Origin: Candidatus Fimousia stercorigallinarum | GTDB lineage: Bacteria > Bacillota > Clostridia > Lachnospirales > Lachnospiraceae | Assembly (NCBI GenBank): GCA_018715775.1 | Contig: DVKZ01000029.1 | Coordinates: forward strand, 1 to 64,000 | DNA: 64,000 nt | Direction of reading: 5' to 3' | Shown: positions 35,368-45,139 of the stretch, piece by piece | How the letters are laid out: every line of letters begins with the position of its first letter | Position numbering within the stretch: position 1 is the first letter of the stretch | The notes under the pieces: generated by a model | The model's input: the letters and a program-made list of their open reading frames with translations, nothing else | The model's database searches: none | What the model was told of the DNA's origin: nothing | Program-made: the position numbers and the translations under genes

Positions 35368-36444
35368 TTACTTTTCTCCAAAATTGATGCCCGCTAATTT
35401 TGCTTCAACAATCACATCGGATTCCGGATCGACATATTTTAATTTGCCTGCAACTTCTTCCAGCGGAACACGGATGATTTCATTATTACGGACTGCTGCC
35501 ATCTTACCATAATCTTCTTCCAGGATCATCTGTGCAGCTGTAGCGCCAAGACGTGTTGCAAGTACACGGTCATATGCACAAGGATTGCCGCCTCTTTGAA
35601 CATGTCCAGGATTAGCAACACGAAGTTCCGCATCCGTCTTTTTCGCAAGTCTCGCTGCAAGCTCTTCCGAAGCTGTTGTATAATTTTCTGCTGCTCTCTT
35701 TGCCCTTAATTCTTTTTTGCTCAGTTTTGCATCTTCTTTTGAGATTGCTCCTTCGGCGCATGCGATGATCGAGAACTTTGCACCGGATTTCTTTCTCTGT
35801 TTGATCGCTTTTGCAATCGCATCGATATCATATGGGATTTCCGGAAGAAGGATAATATCAGATCCGCTGGCAATTCCGGCATATAAAGTAACCCATCCAA
35901 CTTTATGTCCCATAACTTCTACAATAAATACACGGCTGTGAGAAGATGCAGTCGTATGAATGCGGTCAATGTATTCTGTTGCAACATCTACAGCACTCTG
36001 GAAGCCAAACGTCATTTCTGTTCCGTATAAGTCATTATCAATTGTTTTTGGAAGTGTTACAACATTCAGTCCTTCTTCTCTTAACAGATTCGCCGTTTTA
36101 TGAGTACCGTTACCGCCCAAAACAACAAGGCAGTCTAAATTCAGTTTATGATACGTATGTTTCATTAACTCTACTTTATCATTACCCTTATCGTCCGGTG
36201 TTCTCATTAATTTAAATGGCTGTCTGGATGTACCGAGGATCGTACCGCCTTTATTCAGAATCCCTCTGAAATCTTTTGCGCCCATCACATTAAATTTTGA
36301 ATACATCAATCCTTTGTAACCATCCAAAAATCCATAAATCTCTACATCTTTACGTTTTGCATATAGTCCTTTTACAACTCCCCGCATTGCAGCGTTGAGC
36401 GCCTGGCAGTCACCGCCGCTTGTAAGCATTCCAATTCTTAACAT
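35368..36444 (-). CDS. pfkA: 6-phosphofructokinase
   Basis: A protein of 358 residues. Motifs: GMLTSGGDCQALNAAMRG, VVLGGNGTHKTANLL (residues 107-121) and LPKTIDNDLYGT with catalytic Asp136. GGNG keeps the Gly of ATP-type enzymes, while PKTIDND (Lys in place of Gly-Thr) is typical of the longer group III or mixed PFKs, which can use ATP or pyrophosphate; the donor cannot be fixed from sequence alone. The start at 36444 has AGGAGG 7 nt upstream. Glycolytic role. Confidence 0.93.
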   Translation of the reverse strand: MLRIGMLTSGGDCQALNAAMRGVVKGLYAKRKDVEIYGFLDGYKGLMYSKFNVMGAKDFRGILNKGGTILGTSRQPFKLMRTPDDKGNDKVELMKHTYHKLNLDCLVVLGGNGTHKTANLLREEGLNVVTLPKTIDNDLYGTEMTFGFQSAVDVATEYIDRIHTTASSHSRVFIVEVMGHKVGWVTLYAGIASGSDIILLPEIPYDIDAIAKAIKQRKKSGAKFSIIACAEGAISKEDAKLSKKELRAKRAAENYTTASEELAARLAKKTDAELRVANPGHVQRGGNPCAYDRVLATRLGATAAQMILEEDYGKMAAVRNNEIIRVPLEEVAGKLKYVDPESDVIVEAKLAGINFGEK

Positions 36445-36509
36445 TTTTTTACCTCCTGATCCTTCTTTTATCGAAATCTTCATTGATCTCAGCACAATAT
36501 CTGTTTTTC

Positions 36510-36538
36510 ATTATACTCCTTTTTTTCCATTCACACAA
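36510..36538 (-). promoter_or_regulatory. Promoter of pfkA
   Basis: TTGTGT (36538-36533) and TATAAT (36515-36510) on the minus strand, spacer 17 nt, about 66 nt before the pfkA start. Confidence 0.6.
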
Positions 36539-36562
36539 TGGATAAGAGCAAAAGCAGGGAAA

Positions 36563-38011
36563 TTATTTCAGTTTTTCAAATACTTTTAAGACAAGATCCC
36601 AAGTACGTTTCGTCGATGAAATGCTCAAAACTTCATTCGTCGTATGTACATTTGCCATCTGCGGACCAAATGAAACCGCATCCAGTCCTTCCATTTTAGC
36701 AGAAAACATACCACATTCCAGTCCGGCATGGATACCTTCTACAACCGGTTCTTTTCCATATAATGATTTATATGTCTCAACCATAACATCACGAAGCCTG
36801 GAATCTGATTTATATTCCCATCCCGGATATGCACCGGAAATTTCTACCGAACCACCTAAAAATTCCGTCAGGGAATGAAGTTTATCGATCAAAAATTCTT
36901 TTTCTGTTTCACTGGAGCTTCGAACAGCATAAGAGAATCGAACATCTGCATCACTTGTGGAAAGGATGCCGAGATTCAGAGAGGTCTGTACCATACCTTC
37001 CATCTCCGGATTCATACGCTGAATGCCGTTTGGAAGATTCACTAAACAGGTAATAACAGACGCTGTTGCAAGTGCTGTCATGCAGGTTACTTCCTGTTCT
37101 CCCTGCTCTTCAAACGAAATCTTAATGTCCGGATCAACTGCACTGTACTCCGCCTGTACTTCTGCCATAACTGCCTGCATCGTTTCTTTTGTCTGTTCGA
37201 TCTGATCTTTTGGTACAGCGATCACTGCTTCACTATAAGTTGCGATCGCATTGTCTTTTTCTCCGCCATTTACAGAGATCAGACGAAAATCTTCATATTC
37301 AGCACCGTATAAAATTCTGCCGAGTGTAACATTTGCATTCAGACGTCCTTTGTTGATTTCAACACCGGAATGGCCGCCAATGAAACCATCTAAACGTACC
37401 TTTAATACGTCTGCAGTCATTGTTTCGGTATCATACGGAAGAATGCAAGTAGCCGTTGCGCCGCCGGCACAGCTGACCGTAAAAACGCCCTCATCTTCTG
37501 AATCCATATTCATGAATAAGCGTCCTTTTAAATCGGATACATCAATATAATCCGCACCCAGCATACCAATTTCTTCATCAACCGTAAAAACAGCTTCGAG
37601 CGGAGGATGTGCGATGGAATCGTCATCCAGTACCGCGAGCATGATCGCTACTGCAATCCCGTTATCGCCTCCAAGAGAGGTTCCTTTTGCAGAGATCAGA
37701 TCTCCATCCAATACCTCCAGATCCAATCCGTCTGTCTCCATGTTTTTATCACATCCATCGACCTTTACTGCGACCATATCCATATGTCCTTGTAAAATCA
37801 CAGGTTCTGATTGTTCATAGCCTTCGGATCCATCTTTCCAGATGATCACATTCTTTTTTTCATCCTGACGGTATTTTAATCCGCGTTCTTTTGCAAACTC
37901 CACCAGATAATTACTGATCTGCCCAACATTTGTGGAACCATGCGGAATAGAACAGATCTTTTCGAAATACTGAAATACGTTCACTGGTTCATAATTCGAT
38001 AATACGCCCAT
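36563..38011 (-). CDS. pepD: Aminoacyl-histidine dipeptidase (PepD, M20 family)
   Basis: A protein of 482 residues, zinc peptidase of family M20C. The metal site segments are VILQGHMDMVAVK, GDNGIAVAIMLAVLDD and FTVDEEIGMLGA with catalytic Glu; later HAGLECGMFSAKM supplies further ligands. It splits dipeptides such as carnosine in the cytosol. Two small genes of unknown function lie just upstream in the same direction. Confidence 0.95.
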   Translation of the reverse strand: MGVLSNYEPVNVFQYFEKICSIPHGSTNVGQISNYLVEFAKERGLKYRQDEKKNVIIWKDGSEGYEQSEPVILQGHMDMVAVKVDGCDKNMETDGLDLEVLDGDLISAKGTSLGGDNGIAVAIMLAVLDDDSIAHPPLEAVFTVDEEIGMLGADYIDVSDLKGRLFMNMDSEDEGVFTVSCAGGATATCILPYDTETMTADVLKVRLDGFIGGHSGVEINKGRLNANVTLGRILYGAEYEDFRLISVNGGEKDNAIATYSEAVIAVPKDQIEQTKETMQAVMAEVQAEYSAVDPDIKISFEEQGEQEVTCMTALATASVITCLVNLPNGIQRMNPEMEGMVQTSLNLGILSTSDADVRFSYAVRSSSETEKEFLIDKLHSLTEFLGGSVEISGAYPGWEYKSDSRLRDVMVETYKSLYGKEPVVEGIHAGLECGMFSAKMEGLDAVSFGPQMANVHTTNEVLSISSTKRTWDLVLKVFEKLK

Positions 38012-38024
38012 AATAGCCTCCTTG

Positions 38025-38366
38025 TTATTTCACTTTTTTATATCTTATGCCTTCTTTTTCAAGCTGGCCAGTTTTTACCATATAACCAAGCAGCTTATTC
38101 GTAAAATCCTTCGTGTCTCTGACAACGGCTTTATTTTGCGAAAAAGGTAATTTTGCAGTTAAGCCTTCACACAATCGTTCTGCTTCTTTTTGTGTGATAC
38201 TGTCATGATTTTTCATATATTTTTTTATTTTACTCTGTCCATTGCTAAAAAGCAGGTTTAAGAGATCTTTTTCCTGATTTTTCTGTCTGGCTAGTCCCCA
38301 TACATAGATGATCATCGTTGCAATAGCAAATAAGAGTATTCCAATAATGATTGTACTGATCTTCAT
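38025..38366 (-). CDS. Small single-span membrane protein
   Basis: A protein of 113 residues with one N-terminal membrane helix (STIIIGILLFAIATMIIYVW) and a basic cytosolic tail containing a helix-rich region, possibly a winged-helix-like fold (ITQKEAERLCEGL; TNKLLGYMVKTGQLEKEG). AAGGAG lies 5 nt before the ATG at 38366. It lies between a PqqD-like gene and pepD, likely in one transcript. Not recognised as a known family. Confidence 0.65.
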   Translation of the reverse strand: MKISTIIIGILLFAIATMIIYVWGLARQKNQEKDLLNLLFSNGQSKIKKYMKNHDSITQKEAERLCEGLTAKLPFSQNKAVVRDTKDFTNKLLGYMVKTGQLEKEGIRYKKVK

Positions 38367-38375
38367 ATTCACTCC

Positions 38376-38738
38376 TTATGCCTGATCACGGCCATTTTCT
38401 TTCTTATATTGAATATAGTGATGCTGCTCCAAAATGACAAAGAATTTAACCAGACGTTCATATAACTGATGAGATGCTCCTTTACGTTCTTTATTTAAGA
38501 TCTGACCGATTTCATAGATCGACTTTGTCCCATCAATCTGCTTCCATACAAAACTGCCGTAATCGTCTAATTTAATAAAACTATATCTTGGTTTATGAAA
38601 AATTTTCTGGGCAAGAAAATGATAGAACCCTTTATTCTCTACTGTCACTTCGACCAACCCATCATCTGTCTCTTCCCACGCCAGATTGATCATAGGAATT
38701 TTATCAATATAATTTCCCCTGTTTTTTTTCTTACTCAT
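38376..38738 (-). CDS. PqqD-family peptide-chaperone-like protein
   Basis: A protein of 120 residues. RYSFIKLDDYGSFVWKQIDG then TKSIYEIGQILNKE matches the PqqD pattern (a winged-helix recognition element for RiPP precursor peptides). PqqD proteins normally guide a radical SAM enzyme; none is in the neighbourhood, and no precursor peptide was noticed. It may be a PqqD fold used for another task. It is followed by a membrane protein and pepD. Confidence 0.7.
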   Translation of the reverse strand: MSKKKNRGNYIDKIPMINLAWEETDDGLVEVTVENKGFYHFLAQKIFHKPRYSFIKLDDYGSFVWKQIDGTKSIYEIGQILNKERKGASHQLYERLVKFFVILEQHHYIQYKKENGRDQA

Positions 38739-38802
38739 AATATAAAATCACCTTGTCTACGTTTTCTCCCAGTATAACACAAAATGGTCTGTTATACAAA
38801 AT

Positions 38803-38833
38803 CGGGTACCGCCATCCAAATGACAGTACCCGG
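38803..38833. terminator. Terminator after truncated OPT gene
   Basis: CGGGTACC...GGTACCCG-type inverted repeat: CGGGTAC at 38803 region pairs with GTACCCG near 38826-38832. Weakly T-rich on the minus strand. Confidence 0.55.
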
Positions 38834-38876
38834 TCAACATACATACCCCTGCGCCTTGACGCATGATTATGACAGC

Positions 38877-40508
38877 TTATGCTGATTTTTTGTTTCTACA
38901 TACATAATTCAGCGTTGCAAGCAATGCAGCAAATGCAATGAGGCCGACCCAATTACCGATTGCCATAAAATTATCTCCATAAATGGAAGACATGTTTATA
39001 TCTACCCCAAATACTGCAATAACTGCAAGCAAGATACCAACTAAGCCTTCACCGGCGATCATACCGGAAGAATAAAGAATACCGGCATCCACTGCATTTT
39101 TACGTGCTTCTTCGCTCGCAAATTTTTTCTTGTTTTCCACATAAGAACGAATCAGTCCGCCAACAAAGATCGGAGCACTTAAGTGGATCGGTAAATAGAG
39201 TCCGATCGCAAAAGCAAGTACCGGAATACCAAGTACTTCAACTGCAACTGCAACAAATGCACCCATAAAGATCAACGTCCATGGCAAGGTTCCTCCCATA
39301 ACGCCTTCTACTACCATCTTCATCAAAGATGCCTGAGGTGCAGGGATTGCTTCAGAACCAAATCCCCATGCAGCATTTAACAGATACATAACACCGCCGA
39401 TCGCAATTGCTGCTACGATACATCCTAAAATCTCACCCATCTGCTGTAATCTTGGTGTCGCACCAACAATATATCCGCTTTTTAAATCCTGAGAAGTATC
39501 ACCTGCAATTGCTGCGATGATACAAATGATCGTGCCAACTGTAATAGCTGCGATCATTCCGGCTGCTCCGGTTGTTCCGGTTGCCTTAAAAACTGCTGTT
39601 GTAATAATCAATGTCGCGATAGCCATGCCGGATACCGGATTATTGCTGCTTCCTACAAGTCCAACCATACGGGAGGATACCGTTGCAAAGAAGAAACCTG
39701 CAATGATGATGATAACTGCTCCGGCAGGACTTACCGGAATAGATGGGATCAAAACCATTGCGACCGCGATCAGGATAATACCGACTAATACAACTCTCAT
39801 AGAAATATCCTGCTGTGTTCTGACACCGCCGCTTACATTTTTACCAATGCCGCCAACTGCCTGTTTAAATGTTTTGACCATAGTAGGCAGAGTTTTAATT
39901 AAACTGATGATACCACCTGCAGCAACTGCGCCGGCACCAATATAACGGATGTACTGACTCCAGATAGATCCAGGATCAAGCTGATTGAATGGGATCGCAT
40001 TACCTGCTTCGTCAACGATAGCAGAAGCTGTATCGCCTCCAAAATAAGAAATTGCAGGAATTAATACAAGATAGGATAAGATACCGCCGGCAAACATATA
40101 GCTGGATATCTTAAGGCCGCAAATGTAGCCGACACCTGCAAGAGCGGGCAGTACGTCCATACCGATACCACATGTGTATGTTTCATTTTGGATATCAAAG
40201 TTTACTTCGCTTGGGAAGAGGCTTAACCCATCGGCAATAAATTTATAAACTGCCGCAATTCCAAGTCCTGCAAATACGACTTTCGATTTATCCCCGCCTT
40301 CTTCTCCCGCCAGAAGAACTTCCGCACAAGCCGTTCCTTCCGGATATGGAAGTACCCCATGTTCTTCTACGATCAAAGCCGTACGAAGAGGGATCATAAA
40401 AAATACACCAAGAAAACCACCACAGACTGCAACCGCTGCGATCAAAGGAAAAGAAGCATTTGTATGTACGATAATAATACATACAAATGCCTCTTTCCCT
40501 TCTGTTCA
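38877..40508 (-). pseudogene. OPT-family oligopeptide transporter, N-terminus missing
   Basis: The reading frame encodes a membrane protein of the oligopeptide transporter (OPT) family from the segment FLGVFFMIPLRTALIVEEHG and PYPEGTACAEVLLAG to the C-terminus, about 520 residues, without internal stops. Full-length bacterial OPT proteins are about 630 or more residues and carry roughly 100-150 residues before this point. Here the frame opens only 20 codons earlier (a stop near 40508), right after the fabT stop, with no ATG, no ribosome binding site, only TTG at 40445. I therefore call it a 5'-deleted remnant, though the body is intact; alternatives are a start in leaderless form or an assembly gap. 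Confidence 0.7.
40456..40490. repeat. 13-bp perfect inverted repeat at the fabT/OPT junction
   Basis: GCATTTGTATGTA (40456-40468) and TACATACAAATGC (40478-40490) with a 9-nt loop. It lies where the OPT coding sequence begins abruptly and is followed on the minus strand by TTCTTTTCCTTT, so it may serve as a terminator for the fatty-acid operon, or be the scar of a deletion. Confidence 0.8.
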
Positions 40509-40511
40509 TTC

Positions 40512-40961
40512 TTAATGTTTCGCTTCTCTGTAAAAGAATTCATGCAGGGCTTCAAAAGATTTGACCCAGGTTTTTAATTCTTCTGTTGTCATATGTGCGA
40601 TCAAAGCATCCGTCATCCTTTCATGAAACTCTTCATGATGTTTATATGCTGCGATCCCTTTTTCAAGCAAACAAATATTTACAACTCTGCGGTCCTTATC
40701 ACTTCTCTGCCGAACAACATATCCCTTTTGTACTAATGCATTCATGGATGTTGTTAAAGATCCAACCGTAATATTCAGTTTTTTTGCGATCACAGACATT
40801 CGATTGCCTTCTCCCAAGCCAATTGCCGCAATGATATGCATGTCATTGTTCGTAATATCCTTAAATTCATCCGTAATGATCGCTTTTTCTTCCAGATCCA
40901 TGATTTCATTAAAAAACTCTATTAATGTTGTATTGATCTTATCTCGTAACTCTAAATCCAT
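40512..40961 (-). CDS. fabT: FabT-type MarR regulator of fatty-acid synthesis
   Basis: A protein of 149 residues, MarR family winged helix: MSVIAKKLNITVGSLTTSMN and LVQKGYVVRQRSDKDRRVVN. Position next to fab genes and the matching palindrome at the operon promoter point to FabT, which represses fatty-acid synthesis when bound with long-chain acyl-ACP. Unusually it is the last gene of the operon, 38 nt after the FabK-like gene, rather than the first as in streptococci. That would place the repressor under its own repression. Confidence 0.88.
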   Translation of the reverse strand: MDLELRDKINTTLIEFFNEIMDLEEKAIITDEFKDITNNDMHIIAAIGLGEGNRMSVIAKKLNITVGSLTTSMNALVQKGYVVRQRSDKDRRVVNICLLEKGIAAYKHHEEFHERMTDALIAHMTTEELKTWVKSFEALHEFFYREAKH

Positions 40962-40999
40962 TCATATACTCCCTGCAAATATCAATATGGCCTGCTATA

Positions 41000-42058
41000 C
41001 TAGATAACATGGAACGACTCCAATACTTCTTTTACAGTTTCAATTTTTTCAGCCTGATAACTTTTCGCTCCGCAGAAAAGCAGTGCCTGATCAATTTCGC
41101 CCTTTGCAGCATGAATCAACGCTTCGGTAATGCAATACGGAGTGCTGGCCGGATCACACGTATGAATACAGCGATAACAATGTTTTGGAGCAAAACGCTC
41201 TCCATCCATAATGTTTTTAATAAAGCTGTTCATGATCGCGCGTCCAGGCATGCCGACCGGACTTTTTATAATTGCAATATCCTCTTTTTTCGCATTAATA
41301 TAAGTCATTTTATATTTTTCATCAGCATCACACTCCACCGTTGTCACAAATCGGGAACCGATCTGGACACCGTCAACACCGAGTGACATCGCATGCTGAA
41401 AATCTTCCTCTGTGTAAATACCGCCACCCAGGATAACAGGAATCTTTTTATCATACATCGCTTCATATTCCGAAACGATCTTTTGTATTTTTTTTACTTC
41501 CTGATCATAAACATCCTGTGAAAATTTTTCCAGCTGTTTTTGATTGAAACCAAGATGTCCACCCGCAAGAGGGCCTTCGATCACAATCGCATCCGCTGTC
41601 CGATGAAATTTTTTCGACCAGTATTTCAAAATAACCTTTGCAGATTTCTCTGTCGAAACGATCGGTGCGATCGCAATGTCATAATCTTTTACATATGCTG
41701 GAAGCTCAACCGGGAGACCGGCTCCTGATACGATCATATCGGCTCCGGCTTCTGCCGCTTCTCTGACATGTTCTTCATATTGATTCATTGCAACCATGAC
41801 ATTGAATGCAATCACGCCATCCGGAGCGATTTCCCTTGCTTTTTTTAGTTCTTCATGAATGGCTTTTCGATTAGCAGCCAAAGGATCTTTATAAAAATCC
41901 GGATCACGATAACCAATCTGAGAAATAGAAATTGTTCCGACACCGCCTTCTTTTGCAACCGCGCCGGCCAAACGGCCCAGACTGATCCCAATGCCCATGC
42001 CCCCCTGAAAAATCGGAATTTTTACCTCTTTTTTTCCGATATAAAATGAATTACTCAT
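41000..42058 (-). CDS. Nitronate monooxygenase/FabK-like FMN enzyme
   Basis: A TIM-barrel FMN protein of 352 residues of the NMO/FabK family: PIFQGGMGIGISLGRLAGAV at the start, then IEGPLAGGHLGFNQ and VILGGGIYTEEDFQ. It differs from the fabK in the same operon and has a C-terminal cysteine cluster (HCYRCIHTCDPASTPYC) that FabK lacks. It could be a second enoyl-ACP reductase or an enzyme acting on a related substrate. The four cysteines might bind a [4Fe-4S] cluster. It is cotranscribed between accDA and fabT. Confidence 0.85.
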   Translation of the reverse strand: MSNSFYIGKKEVKIPIFQGGMGIGISLGRLAGAVAKEGGVGTISISQIGYRDPDFYKDPLAANRKAIHEELKKAREIAPDGVIAFNVMVAMNQYEEHVREAAEAGADMIVSGAGLPVELPAYVKDYDIAIAPIVSTEKSAKVILKYWSKKFHRTADAIVIEGPLAGGHLGFNQKQLEKFSQDVYDQEVKKIQKIVSEYEAMYDKKIPVILGGGIYTEEDFQHAMSLGVDGVQIGSRFVTTVECDADEKYKMTYINAKKEDIAIIKSPVGMPGRAIMNSFIKNIMDGERFAPKHCYRCIHTCDPASTPYCITEALIHAAKGEIDQALLFCGAKSYQAEKIETVKEVLESFHVI

Positions 42059-42073
42059 TTTTCATTTATCTCC

Positions 42074-43771
42074 TTACATCTTACGAAAACGATCATATCG
42101 TTCATTGATCAATTGGTCTATGGACTTACTGTCTGTTTTCTGTAAGAACAGACAGATTTTATCCTTTAATTCTTCACATACCTTATCCATGGAATCAGCA
42201 GTATAATTTTCCGGTTCCATAATAATGTCTTCTACAAAACCGGCTCTATACAGATCATATGAAGTCAGTTTCATCACTTTTGCAGCATTTTTTGCCAGTT
42301 TTGCATCTTTCCATAAGATAGAAGCAAAACCTTCCGGCGATAAGATTGAATAAACTGCATTTTCAAGCATCCAGACTTCATCCGCTACTGCAAGTGCAAG
42401 CGCACCACCGCTCCCTCCTTCACCAATAAAAATTGATAAAATCGAAGTTTTCAGATCAGACATTTCAAAGAGATTTTTAGCGATCGCTTCTCCCTGCCCA
42501 TGCTCTTCCGCTTCCATTCCGCAAAATGCACCCGGAGTATCCACAAAACAAATGACTGGACGATGGAATTTCTCTGCCTGCCGCATAAGACGAAGAGCTT
42601 TTCTGTAACCTTCCGGAAGCGGCATTCCAAAATTGCGTTTTACGTTTTCTTTCGTCGATTTTCCTTTCATCTGAGCGATAACAGTAACCGGTCTTCCCAT
42701 AAACCAACCGATACCGCCACAGACTGCCGGATCATCTCCATAGAAACGATCGCCGTGAAATTCCATAAACCCATCAAAAATACCTTCTATATAATCTCCA
42801 CCTACCGGGCGTTCGCTCTGTCTAGAGAGCTGGACTCTTTCCCAGGCAGTTTTTTCATTTCTGCTTTTCATAGAAACAGGAGCATATAGCGGAACTTTAT
42901 GTTTTGACACATCTGCATATTCCTTTTGATGCAAATGCAAGAGCTTGATCAAAGTATCACGCATATACTCTCTTCTGACAATCTGATCGATAAATCCATG
43001 CTCCAAAAGAAATTCCGAACGCTGAAATCCTTTTGGAAGTTTCTGTCCGATCGTTTGCTCAATGACTCTTGGACCGGCAAAACCAATTAACGCTTCCGGT
43101 TCAGCAAGAATAATATCACCAAGCATCGCAAAACTTGCAGTTACACCACCAGTCGTCGGATTTGTCAACACAGATATATATAACAGTCCTGCCTCACTAT
43201 GACGCTTTAAAGCTGCAGAAGTCTTGGCCATCTGCATCAAAGAGGTCATCCCTTCCTGCATTCTTGCGCCCCCGGAACAGGTAAAGATAATGACCGGAAG
43301 ACCGAGGGCTGTTGCCTTTTCAATCCCTCTGGTAATTTTTTCTCCAACAACCTCTCCCATGCTGGCTGTCAGAAATCGGCAATCCATGATCATAAGAACC
43401 GTTTCATAACCGCCGATCAATGCTTTTCCTGTCACAACAGCTTCATCCAGTCCGGTTCTTTGCTTCAATTCCTGAATTTTGGCAGGATAATTCTTTAAAT
43501 TCAGAGGATTCTCGTTTTTCAAACCAAGATCCCATTCTGTAAATGTACCTTCATCAACGAGCGTTTCAAGCCTTTTATCTGCAGGCATACGAAGATAGCC
43601 GCCACATTTCGGGCAAATATAATCGTTATTTTCACATTCCTCGACAAAAATACCTTTCCCACACAGATTACACTTTTTCATTAAACCTTCTGGAACTACC
43701 GGTTTTCTCTTATCGCTTTGAAATGCTCGATTTGATTTTGCAGTTTTCTTAAAAATATGATTAAAATCCAT
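42074..43771 (-). CDS. accDA: Fused acetyl-CoA carboxylase carboxyltransferase, AccD-AccA
   Basis: A protein of 565 residues made of AccD (about 1-275) and AccA (about 290-565). The N-terminus has the AccD zinc finger (Cys34, Cys37, Cys53, Cys56); SGGARMQEGMTSLMQMAKTS follows; the second half has MKGKSTKENVKRNFG, CFVDTPGAFCGMEAEEHGQG and IGEGGSGGALALAVADEVWM. The two subunits are separate in E. coli; a fused gene is recurrent in some Clostridia. It transfers the carboxyl group from biotin to acetyl-CoA. It follows accC by 3 nt. Confidence 0.95.
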   Translation of the reverse strand: MDFNHIFKKTAKSNRAFQSDKRKPVVPEGLMKKCNLCGKGIFVEECENNDYICPKCGGYLRMPADKRLETLVDEGTFTEWDLGLKNENPLNLKNYPAKIQELKQRTGLDEAVVTGKALIGGYETVLMIMDCRFLTASMGEVVGEKITRGIEKATALGLPVIIFTCSGGARMQEGMTSLMQMAKTSAALKRHSEAGLLYISVLTNPTTGGVTASFAMLGDIILAEPEALIGFAGPRVIEQTIGQKLPKGFQRSEFLLEHGFIDQIVRREYMRDTLIKLLHLHQKEYADVSKHKVPLYAPVSMKSRNEKTAWERVQLSRQSERPVGGDYIEGIFDGFMEFHGDRFYGDDPAVCGGIGWFMGRPVTVIAQMKGKSTKENVKRNFGMPLPEGYRKALRLMRQAEKFHRPVICFVDTPGAFCGMEAEEHGQGEAIAKNLFEMSDLKTSILSIFIGEGGSGGALALAVADEVWMLENAVYSILSPEGFASILWKDAKLAKNAAKVMKLTSYDLYRAGFVEDIIMEPENYTADSMDKVCEELKDKICLFLQKTDSKSIDQLINERYDRFRKM

Positions 43772-43774
43772 GCA

Positions 43775-45130
43775 TTAATCCTCCTGCATTTCTTTCAAAA
43801 CTTTATCCATATAAGAAATCGTAATATTACCCTTCTTATAATCTTCCCTTTCCATGATTCCATATAAGAAATCGATATTGGTCGTAATTCCTTCGATGAT
43901 CACTTCACCAAGAGCACTGTGCATCTTTTTGATCGCTTCACTCCGGTTTTTCGCATAAACGATTAGTTTTGCCATCATCGAATCATAATATGGCGAAATC
44001 GTATAGCCGCTGTATATTGCAGAATCAATTCGAATTCCTTTTCCACCCGGTAAATACATATCCTGAATCGTTCCCGGACACGGACAGAAATTGCGATATG
44101 GGTCTTCTGCATTGATCCGACATTCGATCGAATGTCCCGTAATGTGAACCTGATCCTGTGTATAAGAAAGTTTCTGTCCATCCGCAATACGGATCTGTTC
44201 CTTAATCAAGTCAATGCCTGTAACCCATTCCGTTACCGGATGTTCTACCTGAATACGGGTATTCATTTCCATAAAATAGTATTTTCGGTCTGCCTCCAAT
44301 AAAAATTCAATCGTTCCTGCATTCGTATATCTTGCCGCTTTCGCAGCACGTACAGCAACCTCTCCCATTTCCTTTCTTAATTCTTCATCGACAGCTGTTG
44401 ACGGAGCCTCCTCGATCATCTTCTGATGATTTCTCTGAATCGAACAGTCTCTTTCGCCAAGATGGATCACATTTCCATACTGATCGGCAAGAATCTGGAA
44501 TTCAATGTGCTTTGGATTTTCAATATAATGTTCCAGATACATACGGGCATCCCCAAATGCCTGGGATGCTTCCTTCTGTGCAGTCAAAAACTCATGTTCA
44601 AACTCATCTTTTGAACGCGCAACTCTCATTCCTTTACCGCCGCCGCCAAGCACTGCTTTAATAATAACCGGATATCCGATGGATTCAGCGATTTCAATCC
44701 CACGGTATAATTCTGTCACTGGTTCGTCACTGCCCGGAATAACCGGAACACCTGCATTTGACATCGTCTGTCTTGCATGCGCTTTATTCCCGAGACTTTC
44801 AATCGTTCTGGAATCCGGCCCGATAAATGTAATATTGCATGCTTCACACAGTTCTGCAAAACGGCTGTTTTCTGATAAAAAGCCAAATCCCGGATGAATC
44901 GCATCTGCGCCCGTGACCATCGTAGCACTAATGATCTGCTCCATATTTAAATAACTGTCTTTTGCAGGTGCCGGACCGATACAAACTGCTTCATCAGCAA
45001 GCTGTGCATGAAGTGCTGTTTTATCTGCTTCCGAATATACTGCAACAGTTTCAATGCCCATTTCTCTGCAGGCACGAATAATGCGGATTGCAATTTCGCC
45101 GCGGTTTGCAACTAATATTTTGTGTATCAT
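43775..45130 (-). CDS. accC: Biotin carboxylase subunit of acetyl-CoA carboxylase
   Basis: A protein of 451 residues with the ATP-grasp fold: ILVANRGEIAIRIIRACREM, VLGGGGKGMRVAR, FLEADRKYYFMEMNTRIQVE(H) with the carboxylase active-site region, and GHSIECRINAEDP. It carboxylates biotin on AccB. It lies between fabZ and accDA in the operon, all with short gaps. No feature is missing. Confidence 0.96.
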   Translation of the reverse strand: MIHKILVANRGEIAIRIIRACREMGIETVAVYSEADKTALHAQLADEAVCIGPAPAKDSYLNMEQIISATMVTGADAIHPGFGFLSENSRFAELCEACNITFIGPDSRTIESLGNKAHARQTMSNAGVPVIPGSDEPVTELYRGIEIAESIGYPVIIKAVLGGGGKGMRVARSKDEFEHEFLTAQKEASQAFGDARMYLEHYIENPKHIEFQILADQYGNVIHLGERDCSIQRNHQKMIEEAPSTAVDEELRKEMGEVAVRAAKAARYTNAGTIEFLLEADRKYYFMEMNTRIQVEHPVTEWVTGIDLIKEQIRIADGQKLSYTQDQVHITGHSIECRINAEDPYRNFCPCPGTIQDMYLPGGKGIRIDSAIYSGYTISPYYDSMMAKLIVYAKNRSEAIKKMHSALGEVIIEGITTNIDFLYGIMEREDYKKGNITISYMDKVLKEMQED

Positions 45131-45139
45131 AACAAACTC

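Noticed and set aside
40456-40490. Invertible promoter or site-specific recombination site
   Set aside because: The repeat arms are only 9 nt apart, too close for inversion, and no recombinase gene is adjacent. A terminator or deletion scar is more plausible.
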